Part shown: positions 52,278-60,428 of the stretch, piece after piece
Numbering within the stretch: position 1 is the stretch's first letter
How the letters are laid out: every line of letters starts with the position of its first letter
DNA from: Methanococcoides alaskense
GTDB lineage: Archaea > Halobacteriota > Methanosarcinia > Methanosarcinales > Methanosarcinaceae
Direction: 5' to 3'
Assembly (NCBI RefSeq): GCF_031454185.1
Contig: NZ_JAVDQI010000001.1
Span: 372,001-436,000, forward strand
Length of the DNA: 64,000 nucleotides
Notes under the pieces: generated by a model
Database searches by the model: none
The model's input: only the letters and a program-made list of their open reading frames with translations
Told to the model about the DNA's origin: nothing
Translations under genes and position numbers: made by a program

Positions 52278-53107
52278 GCAAAACTATCCAGGGTACAGCC
52301 GGCAATGCCCCTTTCAACCTTATAACGATCTCTTTTTGACATCTTGCTCATCGAAGCAGAACTCTTAGGCTGAACTTTTTTTGCAAGCCCAGGATTTCTC
52401 CTTGAATCTATCATCTGGGAATTATAATAGAGATCCCAGAGCTCATCCACATCATCCGATGTTGATGTTGACCGAAGGCTTTCCACAAAGGATGCGGTGA
52501 TCTTTGCAAACCTATCAAGTCCAATAAGATCGCCATTGCCTACCCACGCAGAACTATTTTTGATAACTGCCACAGGAACGTCTGGATTTTTCCTGACAAG
52601 CCACCTGCAAAACATATCCGCGATATCGTGAGGAGTATCAATAACAACAGACAGTATACCACCTTTAAGCTCCGGTCGTGCGAACATACACAACCTCTCG
52701 TATGCTTTGCCAACCTCACGCATATAATTATAATACCGTTTTGCGATCTTGCCCTTCCCTGAATAAAGTCCATCAGTATCGCCATTACAGAAAACCAACA
52801 GTCGCACAAGCCCAGCAGGATCACATTCCTTGTGCCTTAGAAGAAGATCAACATACCGTAGAGGATCGGGGTCGAAACTTGCCATACGAGGTTTACTTTT
52901 TCCGAAGATCTCCTTAGATAAGGACTCGGACCTATAGGAAGGATCAAAACCTACCATATTTATCTCACCCTCGATACCTGAAAGATCGAGTTTCCCCTTA
53001 AGCTCCCCCACATCGCTCGCAAATATCAGTTCAGAACCAGGATCTTCCCTGAAAGCTAAACATGCAAGCAGCACACCCTCTACACTTGACCTGAAGGCTA
53101 TTATCAT
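52274..53107 (-). CDS. DUF4130-like (TIGR03915-type) DNA metabolism protein
   Basis: This 277-residue protein resembles, from memory, the family that accompanies the putative DNA-repair radical SAM protein (TIGR03915/DUF4130). The traits are an N-terminal FRSSVEGVLLACLAF (family: 'DGSFEGLL'), the middle EVGKAYERLCMFARPELKGGILSVVIDTPHDIADMFCRWLVRKNP, and a C-terminal ELWDLYYNSQMIDSRRNPGL. The family sometimes occurs fused to uracil-DNA-glycosylase-like proteins. Its start overlaps the radical SAM gene by 4 bp and its end overlaps the MutS-like gene by 4 bp. The ATG at 53107 is preferred to an in-frame TTG at 53113. It may be diverged from the bacterial type. Confidence 0.7.
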   Translation of the reverse strand: MIIAFRSSVEGVLLACLAFREDPGSELIFASDVGELKGKLDLSGIEGEINMVGFDPSYRSESLSKEIFGKSKPRMASFDPDPLRYVDLLLRHKECDPAGLVRLLVFCNGDTDGLYSGKGKIAKRYYNYMREVGKAYERLCMFARPELKGGILSVVIDTPHDIADMFCRWLVRKNPDVPVAVIKNSSAWVGNGDLIGLDRFAKITASFVESLRSTSTSDDVDELWDLYYNSQMIDSRRNPGLAKKVQPKSSASMSKMSKRDRYKVERGIAGCTLDSFA

Positions 53108-54243
53108 GAGCAAGCCCCTATAAAAGAGGAAAGGTTCGTCTGCCTTGAACCATTGATCGAAATGTAGGGCCTTGCACGGGAAACTACGACACCCACCCGG
53201 GAAAGTTCCTGCTCGGAAACTATCGGACGGGCACGCACGATCCGGTTAGCACTGATCGGCCCGATACCGGGAACAAGGAGCAGATCGGACATTTCAGCGG
53301 AATTGATATCCACCGGAAAACGATCAGGTTGCGATCGTGCAAGCACTTCCTTTGGGTCAGCATTTGAGAGATACCCATGCTCATCATAGATCTCATCGAG
53401 ATCGCTTGACCTGAGACCATAGTCCTTTAAAAGAAAGGACATCTGATACAACCTCTGCTCACGCCATTTCGGCGAAGGGGACCCATTCTCGAGCGGAGTA
53501 TCAGGCACAGGGTCAAAGCTCATAAAATAAGGTCTTCGCAATGCATACTTGTCCATGAACTTGTGGACCGTCTTCACGACCTCTTTGTCAGACTCAGGGA
53601 CCGCACCCACCACGAATTGAGTGTCATTTGCACCAACCATTTTTCCCATACCGCAATATTCACTTCTTTTCTTCTCAATGAGGTCCCTTGTCCATTTCAA
53701 CCTCTGCAGAACATCGTTCTTATAATCGAAATTCGGGCATATCTCAGAATAATTAACAGAATTGGTGGTCTCCGCATTGACACCGAACTTATCCGCATGA
53801 TCTGCGATCTGCTCGAGAAGATATTTCGGAGTGCCAGGCATCACACGAATATTGATATAACCTTTAAAGCCCTGACCTCGCAACAGTTCCACCACCTCTA
53901 ATTGCTTCTGCGAAGTATACTCTGCATCCCCCATGATGCCGGAAGACAGGAACAGACCCTCGATGGCATTCCTTCTGTAAAATGACCAGGTGATCTTTGC
54001 AATTTCCGCGGGTTCAAGAGAAGCTCTTTTAGTCTCACGCTCACAGCGATTTGGACAATAGGCACACTCACCGGCACAGGAATTAGATAACAGTGTCTTA
54101 TAGAGCTGTATGCACCTTCCATCGGGACCAAAAGCATGACAGACAGCACTCTGATTGCAACTGTCATATTTAGTACCTGCAGAGAGGATCTGCATTCTCT
54201 CAGATAAGGTCAGATGATGTTCGTTCTGTCTATAAGCACTCAT
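53104..54243 (-). CDS. Putative DNA modification/repair radical SAM protein (TIGR03916-type)
   Basis: The protein has 379 residues. The radical SAM motif CAGECAYC (C-x3-C-x2-C) lies near residues 56-63, and more cysteines (CPNRC) follow. The C-terminus is a helix-hairpin-helix (MSDLLLVPGIGPISANRIVRAR, about residues 327-348) that should bind DNA. The match, from memory, is to the uncharacterised TIGR03916 family, annotated as a putative DNA modification/repair enzyme. A frame reaching upstream to a GTG at 54261 exists, but ATG 54243 lies ~26 nt from a TATA box (TTATATAA, 54266-54273) with no Shine-Dalgarno, so the transcript is probably leaderless. It leads the three-gene operon. Confidence 0.85.
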   Translation of the reverse strand: MSAYRQNEHHLTLSERMQILSAGTKYDSCNQSAVCHAFGPDGRCIQLYKTLLSNSCAGECAYCPNRCERETKRASLEPAEIAKITWSFYRRNAIEGLFLSSGIMGDAEYTSQKQLEVVELLRGQGFKGYINIRVMPGTPKYLLEQIADHADKFGVNAETTNSVNYSEICPNFDYKNDVLQRLKWTRDLIEKKRSEYCGMGKMVGANDTQFVVGAVPESDKEVVKTVHKFMDKYALRRPYFMSFDPVPDTPLENGSPSPKWREQRLYQMSFLLKDYGLRSSDLDEIYDEHGYLSNADPKEVLARSQPDRFPVDINSAEMSDLLLVPGIGPISANRIVRARPIVSEQELSRVGVVVSRARPYISINGSRQTNLSSFIGACS

Positions 54244-54265
54244 TGAATGATAAATTGGCACTTAA

Positions 54266-54273
54266 TTATATAA
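54266..54273 (-). promoter_or_regulatory. Promoter of the putative DNA repair operon (leaderless)
   Basis: The minus-strand TATA box TTATATAA is about 26 nt upstream of the ATG at 54243, which would place the transcription start at or next to that ATG. No Shine-Dalgarno sequence is seen. The operon is therefore likely transcribed without a leader. Confidence 0.6.
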
Positions 54274-54404
54274 CCGACAGCCAAGCGAGGTGAAAGTATT
54301 ATTTAAAAAAATGCCAAAAAACCGTATAAAAAAGAACAGTGCGAAATAATGTAATAATAGGTAGGAACAATGCAAAAACGAAAGAAAATTGGTACGTTCA
54401 ATGA

Positions 54405-54920
54405 TCATTTCTTGACATGAATATCAAGTTTGATCTTAGTGACAGGTTCAAGTTTCTTCCATTCTATGGTTGTGTCCTCATCAAGTACACAATTCTGAAC
54501 AGATTTTTCCGAGAACTCACCGTTTATCTCATAGACGTAAAGGCCTTCTTCACCATCGGTCGAAACGATAACTTCACGATCGCCTTTTTTCTGGACTTTG
54601 ATAGCCGCAACTCCACGAAGAGCATCAAGCAACGTTGTACCTTTTTCTACCTCTATTAACTTGGTAGGTGCGAACACGTTCATAGCAAGATAGATATTCT
54701 CCCTGTTAGGCTTCAACACGTGGGTTTTCCCGAAGATCTTCCGCTCAACAAGATCAGCCTCTTCCAATATTTTAGCGTGTTTTGCAGCCACAGGTACGGA
54801 AATACCCAACATCCTGGCAAGTTTAGAGATGTGGCGTTCTTCCTCCTCAAGGAGTTCAAGCATCCTGATACGTGTATCGCTTCCCAGGGCATGGAATACT
54901 TTATTATCTAACTGACTCAT
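54405..54920 (-). CDS. ArsR-like winged-helix regulator
   Basis: The protein has 171 residues. The N-terminal winged helix-turn-helix reads DNKVFHALGSDTRIRMLELLEEEERHISKLARMLGISVPVAAKHAKILEEADLVERKIFGKTHVLKPN, an ArsR/GntR-type arrangement. The C-terminal ~80 residues look like a small beta domain (a ubiquitin-like DUF4430-type impression) that could bind a ligand. The target genes are unknown. The nearest neighbours are the radical SAM operon on one side and the TIM-barrel gene on the other, both on the same strand. Confidence 0.75.
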   Translation of the reverse strand: MSQLDNKVFHALGSDTRIRMLELLEEEERHISKLARMLGISVPVAAKHAKILEEADLVERKIFGKTHVLKPNRENIYLAMNVFAPTKLIEVEKGTTLLDALRGVAAIKVQKKGDREVIVSTDGEEGLYVYEINGEFSEKSVQNCVLDEDTTIEWKKLEPVTKIKLDIHVKK

Positions 54921-55007
54921 AAATGTAAAGAGAACATTTTGGCATATAAACGTGTTGCCACAATGTTAACTCTTTGCTCATTTTTGTTATGTTCGCGGAG
55001 CAGAGTT

Positions 55008-55661
55008 TCATTTAAGTGCTTCCAAACTTTTGAGCACATCCTCTTCACACTTATTCTCTATGATCTTAATTGCTTTACTTTTGTTAAGCAAACCGGAAAA
55101 TGATGGAAAATCAATATTTCCTCCACCAATAAAGAAATGGTCATCAATTTCCCCATTATTATCGTGCAAGTGAAAATGTGAGATCGAGTCCCCCCATTTC
55201 CAGGAAATTATTAAGGTTCCCCCATGTGTTCGCATGCCCAATATCCAGAGTAAAACCATTATCCTCAAGATCAATATCCGGATTCCTGAGCAAAAACAGT
55301 CCCATTTTGGCATGTTCTCAATACACATCCTGACACCAGTATCCTTTGATATGCCCTCAAGATCAACAAGTGATCTCTCAAATGACCTCTGTGCATACAT
55401 CATATCTACAGGATAGGAATAATATCCGGGATGAACTACCAGAACATCGGAATCCAGCTCATTGCACATGTCAGCCATTTCTTCGACCAAACTAATAGCT
55501 GCAAGGCGTATAGGCTCCCTCAGGCTGGACAGGTTCATATCAGTACTCGGGGCATGGACAGTATACTTCAGGTCATAGGAAAATGCCAGTTCTTCCTCAC
55601 GGAAGAGATCATGTAGCCCTTCAGAGAAGATCTCAACACAATCTGCCATCGGTTCGATCAT
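55008..55661 (-). CDS. TIM-barrel sugar-phosphate isomerase/epimerase-like gene with compensating frame disruption
   Basis: The ORF has 217 residues. It resembles the xylose-isomerase-like/AP endonuclease-2 TIM barrel (YTVHAPSTDMN, LVVHPGYYSY, RMCIENMP, FHLHDNNGEIDDHFFIGGGNIDF). The middle segment (complement of about 55196-55291) makes no sense in this frame, but another frame there reads GFTLDIGHANTWGN, an expected family block. The two switch points coincide with homopolymers: A5 on the plus strand at 55292-55296 and C6 at 55190-55195. One base missing at the first and one extra at the second would explain it. The usual first beta strand is also missing upstream, with no in-frame ATG. It is either a decaying gene or an assembly error. 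Confidence 0.6.
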   Translation of the reverse strand: MIEPMADCVEIFSEGLHDLFREEELAFSYDLKYTVHAPSTDMNLSSLREPIRLAAISLVEEMADMCNELDSDVLVVHPGYYSYPVDMMYAQRSFERSLVDLEGISKDTGVRMCIENMPKWDCFCSGIRILILRIMVLLWILGMRTHGGTLIISWKWGDSISHFHLHDNNGEIDDHFFIGGGNIDFPSFSGLLNKSKAIKIIENKCEEDVLKSLEALK

Positions 55662-55889
55662 AACAACATCACGATTGCAGCTGCTTGTACATAACTGGCT
55701 GACAACCTGAAACAGGATTTTATGGCAGCAATAACCATTTATTTGCTGCCATCTTTTTTAATCGGGTTATTACAATCGTCATAAAATAAAAAGTGCTATT
55801 TTAAAAGATGGCCTTATATTAGGTGTTAAATCGAGATAATTGAAGAGTTTACATTCAAAATTTTTATTTTTATTTTAAACTTCAATTCA

Positions 55890-57239
55890 TTATTGCCCCC
55901 CATTTACCCCAATTTCCAGCCACCTCAAAAAAGTAGCTGAAGACACAGTATCCCCAAGCCCCACAGTGGACACCGGCTTTTCACAGATGATGGTCGGTAG
56001 GATGCACACCGAAAAACCTCTGAAATCTCCGCATACACCACACTCAAGCCGTTCACCACCGATAAGGTCCTGCATTTTATTTACCTGCTTCACCCCTCCT
56101 TCACTTCTGGCAAGACCACTCACTGAATCTTCAAGTTGTGACCGCTCAGGCAGTCTTCCTGATGCTGCGAAAACTGCTGCACAATTCACACCGAACTGCA
56201 TGCTCTGCATCTCACGAATCGAACTGGAAGCTCCTTTACTGAAAATGCTCATCATGAAATCACGTGTATGCAGGACGATCTTCTTCAGACCGGTAGATGA
56301 AGCACATCTTACACAGGCATCCAGGATCGTGCAGGCATCCATTTTCCGTATCATGTCCGAGGGAACACCATGCAATTCAGTAAGCATTACCAGTTCATCC
56401 TCATTCATTCCAATGCTATCCACCGTTCCAGCAAGTTCTTTGAAAATAGACACACCCATATCCATGCTCATGAAATGGCCTAGCTCAACATGGATTGGCA
56501 GATCAGGATTGAGCGCTTTCCAGTCCTTTAATTGTGAATGTGCCTTTTCAAAACGCTCAGAGTACCCGGAACCGTCAGGATAACATCTCTGTAGTTGGTT
56601 GAAACCGGAAATGATCGCACCGTCCATATCTTTTACATGTTCAAGGCTGTACTCCTCGAATTCAGGCGTGATGGTAAGTTCCGTATTAATATCATCATAA
56701 GTAGCAATGAAACGGTTTTCTCTGGGTACTATCACCTCTGTGCCAAAAAGATCGAACTGAGTTCCACTGCTAAAATCAAAAACAAAATGGATGATCTCAT
56801 TTGCATCCTTGGAGGTTGAAGTATCCTGTGGAACAGACTCTCCTGAAAAGATTATGTTACCGCCTGACATCAATGCCTTTATCAAATTGATGTCACCAAC
56901 AGCATTCATAACGACCTGGTCTGCACCCATGTGAGACATGACGTTTGCCATTATTCCCATATTACCGCCAAGCCGTATCTCACTCTTCTCATAATAACGG
57001 CTTTTCAGGAAATGAAAAACATCATCCGAATAAATGAACCATTCGGCACCTGTGCCTTTCTGCATGTGAAGGACCAGTCCCGCAACAAGATCGGTGATCG
57101 ATCTTATCTCACCCGGACCATCGTATATCTTCTCAAGCAATTCATCCTTATCCACCATCTTCAAAAGATCTGAGATATCCTCCCCGGTTATCGTGTACAC
57201 AGCATCGATGTTGACATTATACCCACAAAGGACTTTCAT
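55890..57239 (-). CDS. ADP-dependent glucokinase/phosphofructokinase family protein
   Basis: The protein has 449 residues, ribokinase-like fold, of the ADP-dependent sugar kinase family known from archaea. It shows VLCGYNVNIDAVYTI near the start, GGNMGIMANVMSHMGADQVV, and the catalytic GxGD region STVGLGDTVSSATFLR at the C-terminus. It may phosphorylate glucose or fructose-6-phosphate with ADP, but the substrate is not clear from sequence alone. It is the downstream member of a tandem pair with the gene at 57253, which starts 13 bp away, so the two are co-transcribed paralogs. Glycogen or sugar metabolism is the likely context. Confidence 0.85.
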   Translation of the reverse strand: MKVLCGYNVNIDAVYTITGEDISDLLKMVDKDELLEKIYDGPGEIRSITDLVAGLVLHMQKGTGAEWFIYSDDVFHFLKSRYYEKSEIRLGGNMGIMANVMSHMGADQVVMNAVGDINLIKALMSGGNIIFSGESVPQDTSTSKDANEIIHFVFDFSSGTQFDLFGTEVIVPRENRFIATYDDINTELTITPEFEEYSLEHVKDMDGAIISGFNQLQRCYPDGSGYSERFEKAHSQLKDWKALNPDLPIHVELGHFMSMDMGVSIFKELAGTVDSIGMNEDELVMLTELHGVPSDMIRKMDACTILDACVRCASSTGLKKIVLHTRDFMMSIFSKGASSSIREMQSMQFGVNCAAVFAASGRLPERSQLEDSVSGLARSEGGVKQVNKMQDLIGGERLECGVCGDFRGFSVCILPTIICEKPVSTVGLGDTVSSATFLRWLEIGVNGGQ

Positions 57240-57252
57240 GAAGATCCCTCAC

Positions 57253-58710
57253 TCACTTGATCTTGGAAAGAAAACCTGCAAATGCAGCTGCTGAAATGAC
57301 ATCACCAATGCCAACAGTAGCCACAGGCTCGCTGACAACCTTTGCAGGAACAACGATAGCATCATACTGGGGTGTGCGAATGCAGCCATTCTCGAAATCC
57401 TCCATGCAGCACATACCACTGCTCACAAGATGGTCCTCCAACCTCTCAAGATCACCATATCCTTTTTCAGAGACAGGAACATCGAGACCTAATGCAGTAC
57501 TTTCAAGAGAAACGATCTCTCCCTGTAATGCCTGTGCGGCTGCGGTAGTGGAAGCAAACAATAAAGCTTTACGGTGGTCGAGAACAGATACCGGACAATC
57601 CTTAGCAACAACACATATGTAAAAACCAAGAGAATGTATATGCACCCTTTCAAGTTCCAGCTCTTTTAAAAGCTTAACTGCGCCTTCAAAAAGAGAAACT
57701 ATCGCATTCTCGCCCTTATTGATGACAGAATATGCAAGCTCTTCATAACCAAGAACGTTCAACGCATTTGCGACTTCAACTGTATCAAGCCCCAACGAGT
57801 GGACGTGCTTTCTTACTATATATTTGAGGATCGAACTTCTGATAAGCTTATTTTGAATGGACGTGAACTCAATATGTATCCTTATATTCGGATTTCCCTC
57901 TTTGAGCCTTTCGATCACATTGACGGCTTTATCGATGTAGTCCATATAGGTAGAACCATCTTCATATTCCTCTTTTATCATCTGATAACCGGCAAGTAGC
58001 GCACCATCTATATTAGCCTGAAGAGAAGGGATCCGCTCATACAATTCCGGATCCATCTCGATACGGATCCATTTTGGACGGGAAGAGACTATAAGACGAT
58101 TATCTCTTGGTACAATGAAATTCTCCCCTTTGAAATTAACACCCATGCCCTTTGAGAATTCGAGTATCCAGTTCACCTTGGGCTTATTTTGAGGATCGTA
58201 GGCATCCCTGGGATGAACAAGTTTGAGTTGATCACCTTCAACCACCGGAAATAGAAGATTGTCCGAATCTACAAAATAGTCAGCCTGTTCCTTGGAAAGC
58301 CATGGAACATAGGTGATCACATTTTGCCCTATAGATGCCAGAAGATTAGAGATTATACCTGCCTGACCACCCATACGTGCATGATCAAAACCCAGATGAT
58401 CAGTAAGCCATTCATGGACATCGGTCGTATTTGTCGGAACCTCTGCCGCTTTCCCATCACGCATGGCAATAATAAGCCTTGCCACAAGATCTGAAGGGGA
58501 ATCTATCTCCCGAGGATATTCAAACAACTTATCCTGGACCTCATTTTGATCGACCTGCGCCAACAGCATTGAAATATCTTCCTCGCTTACATGTTTGATA
58601 GCGTCAATGTTACTGTTGTAAGCTACGAACATTCCCCTTACATTGTCCAGAGACAAACAAATGTCCTCATAGGACTCACGATAAACAGATTCCCACTTCC
58701 CAATATCCAT
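57253..58710 (-). CDS. pfkC: ADP-dependent phosphofructokinase/glucokinase
   Basis: The protein has 485 residues of the same archaeal ADP-dependent kinase family. The N-terminal motif is MFVAYNSNIDAIKHV, followed by MGGQAGIISNLLASIG, and the C-terminal VATVGIGDVISAAAFAGFL carries the catalytic aspartate of GxGD. In methanogens such proteins are described as ADP-dependent phosphofructokinase with some glucokinase activity, working in the modified Embden-Meyerhof pathway. It precedes the paralog at 55890 with a 13-bp gap. Which of the two is the main phosphofructokinase cannot be told from sequence alone. Confidence 0.88.
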   Translation of the reverse strand: MDIGKWESVYRESYEDICLSLDNVRGMFVAYNSNIDAIKHVSEEDISMLLAQVDQNEVQDKLFEYPREIDSPSDLVARLIIAMRDGKAAEVPTNTTDVHEWLTDHLGFDHARMGGQAGIISNLLASIGQNVITYVPWLSKEQADYFVDSDNLLFPVVEGDQLKLVHPRDAYDPQNKPKVNWILEFSKGMGVNFKGENFIVPRDNRLIVSSRPKWIRIEMDPELYERIPSLQANIDGALLAGYQMIKEEYEDGSTYMDYIDKAVNVIERLKEGNPNIRIHIEFTSIQNKLIRSSILKYIVRKHVHSLGLDTVEVANALNVLGYEELAYSVINKGENAIVSLFEGAVKLLKELELERVHIHSLGFYICVVAKDCPVSVLDHRKALLFASTTAAAQALQGEIVSLESTALGLDVPVSEKGYGDLERLEDHLVSSGMCCMEDFENGCIRTPQYDAIVVPAKVVSEPVATVGIGDVISAAAFAGFLSKIK

Positions 58711-58748
58711 AAGATCACCTTCGATAAAAACCCTTCAAAGCAGTTGTA

Positions 58749-59933
58749 TCATGTAGTATATTCAGCATTGATCCTTACATAATCATACGTAAGATCACAA
58801 CCCCATGCTTTCGCATTTGCATTGCCAAGGGAAAGGCCCACCATGATAATGACTTCCGAACTTCCCATGATAGCTTCCAGCTTCTGCAGGTGTTCTTTAT
58901 CTTCAGAGAGGATCTTACCCTCGTTTACAAGATAAACAGTATCCACACCATTGGAAAAAGCAAGAGATAGCCTATCCTGCTCCAGTTCAGCACCAGAATA
59001 TCCTGCCGCTGCAACAACTCTGCCCCAATTCGGGTCCTTGCCGAAAATAGCAGATTTCACAAGCGGAGAACGTACGATGGCCTTTGCGACAAGGCGAGCA
59101 TCCTCTTCAGAGACTGCACCGGTAACCTGTGCTTCGATAAGCCGGGTAGCACCTTCACCGTCCTTTGCGATCTGTTTTGCAAGGTCCACAAGAACATGCT
59201 CAAGTCCTTCCTTAAATTCATTTATATCAGGAGAGATACCGGTAGCTCCCGTAGCTGTAAGAAGCACCATATCATTAGTACTTGTGTCCCCGTCCACTAC
59301 GACCATATTAAAGCTCCTGTCAACTGCTTCCTTAAGGCATTCATCAAGTACGTCCGATGGAAGAGCTGCATCAGTGTAGACAAAACCAAGCATAGTTCCC
59401 ATGTTAGGCTCGATCATGCCGGAACCCTTTGCGATCCCGCCTATACAGACACCACAATCAAGCTCTATCGCAGTCATCTTTGGGAACGTGTCAGTGGTCA
59501 TTATAGCCCTTGCAGCATGGCTGTTACCCTGAGGTGATGCTACAAGACCGTTCATCACTTCATCGACATTATCACGTATCCAGTCAATATCGAGCTTCCT
59601 GCCAATAACACCGGTAGATGCCACTGCGATAAGGTCACTATCGACACCCAGTCTTTCAGAAAGGATAGAGGCCATTTCCCTTGCATCGGCGAGACCTTGC
59701 TCACCTGTAAAAGCATTGGCATTGCCACTGTTCGCTATCACCGCTGCCAGTCTGCCATTCTTACCAAGGGCTTCCCTCGTAACGATCAGTGGAGCAGCTA
59801 TGACCTTGTTCCTTGTAAACACTCCCGCAGCATTCCCTTCAGCCACGATGATCGCAAGTCCCATCTTTCCCGGCTTGATACCGAAAGCACGAACTCCTTT
59901 TACTGCACATAGGCCGCTATCTTTCGCTTTCAT
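58749..59933 (-). CDS. argJ: Ornithine acetyltransferase / N-acetylglutamate synthase ArgJ
   Basis: The protein has 394 residues. The autocleavage site region is ECDCGVCIGGIAKGSGMIEPNMGTMLGF-like, with the conserved KGSGMI-PNMATML block clearly seen before the nucleophilic threonine. Also seen are GFKAG-like SNKFGP-type starts (VKGVRAFGIKPGKMGLAIIVAEG) and GATRLIEAQVTGA. ArgJ recycles the acetyl group in arginine biosynthesis. It is the third gene of argC-CBS-argJ, 9 bp after the CBS gene. The length is normal. Confidence 0.96.
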   Translation of the reverse strand: MKAKDSGLCAVKGVRAFGIKPGKMGLAIIVAEGNAAGVFTRNKVIAAPLIVTREALGKNGRLAAVIANSGNANAFTGEQGLADAREMASILSERLGVDSDLIAVASTGVIGRKLDIDWIRDNVDEVMNGLVASPQGNSHAARAIMTTDTFPKMTAIELDCGVCIGGIAKGSGMIEPNMGTMLGFVYTDAALPSDVLDECLKEAVDRSFNMVVVDGDTSTNDMVLLTATGATGISPDINEFKEGLEHVLVDLAKQIAKDGEGATRLIEAQVTGAVSEEDARLVAKAIVRSPLVKSAIFGKDPNWGRVVAAAGYSGAELEQDRLSLAFSNGVDTVYLVNEGKILSEDKEHLQKLEAIMGSSEVIIMVGLSLGNANAKAWGCDLTYDYVRINAEYTT

Positions 59934-59942
59934 AACACCACT

Positions 59943-60407
59943 TTAAATGCCTGCAAGACCGCGAATGATATCGCCGCGGGTTATAAGCCCTACCAGTTCA
60001 CCATTATCGACAACAGGAAGTCTGTTTATTTTGTGCCGGCTCATTGATCTGGAAGCATCCTCCACAGAACTTTCCGTACCTATCGTGAACACATCCTTTT
60101 CCATTATATCACTGATAGGTTTTGAACCAACATCAGAAAGCATCTTCTTGGTGTCTTCCCAACTAATGAGCTCACGTATGGGGATCTCAATTATCTCGAA
60201 AGGACTTGGAAGCCAAAGACCGCCGTGCTCAGGGATGTTAAGCAATTTCAATAGATCTACTTCGGAAACGATCCCTACGACCTTACCCTCATCAACAACA
60301 GGAACGCCGCTAATGTTCTCTTTCTTCAACAACTGTGCAGTACTGCTAATAGTATCCTGTGGACTGCATACAATGACATTACTGCTCATAATATCTTTTA
60401 CATTCAT
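59943..60407 (-). CDS. Paired CBS domain protein
   Basis: The protein has 154 residues forming two CBS domains: NVKDIMSSNVIVCSPQDTISSTAQLLKKENISGVPVVDEGKVVGIVSE, and ISDIMEKDVFTIGTESSVEDASRSMSRHKINRLPVVDNGELVGLITRGDIIRGL. CBS pairs bind adenosyl ligands and often regulate partner enzymes. Here it lies between argC and argJ, so a regulatory link to arginine synthesis or energy status is possible but unproven. AGGAG at 60416-60420 (minus strand) places the start at ATG 60407. An ATG at 60413 is also in frame. Confidence 0.9.
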   Translation of the reverse strand: MNVKDIMSSNVIVCSPQDTISSTAQLLKKENISGVPVVDEGKVVGIVSEVDLLKLLNIPEHGGLWLPSPFEIIEIPIRELISWEDTKKMLSDVGSKPISDIMEKDVFTIGTESSVEDASRSMSRHKINRLPVVDNGELVGLITRGDIIRGLAGI

Positions 60408-60428
60408 GATCATATCTCCTATCGTAAT

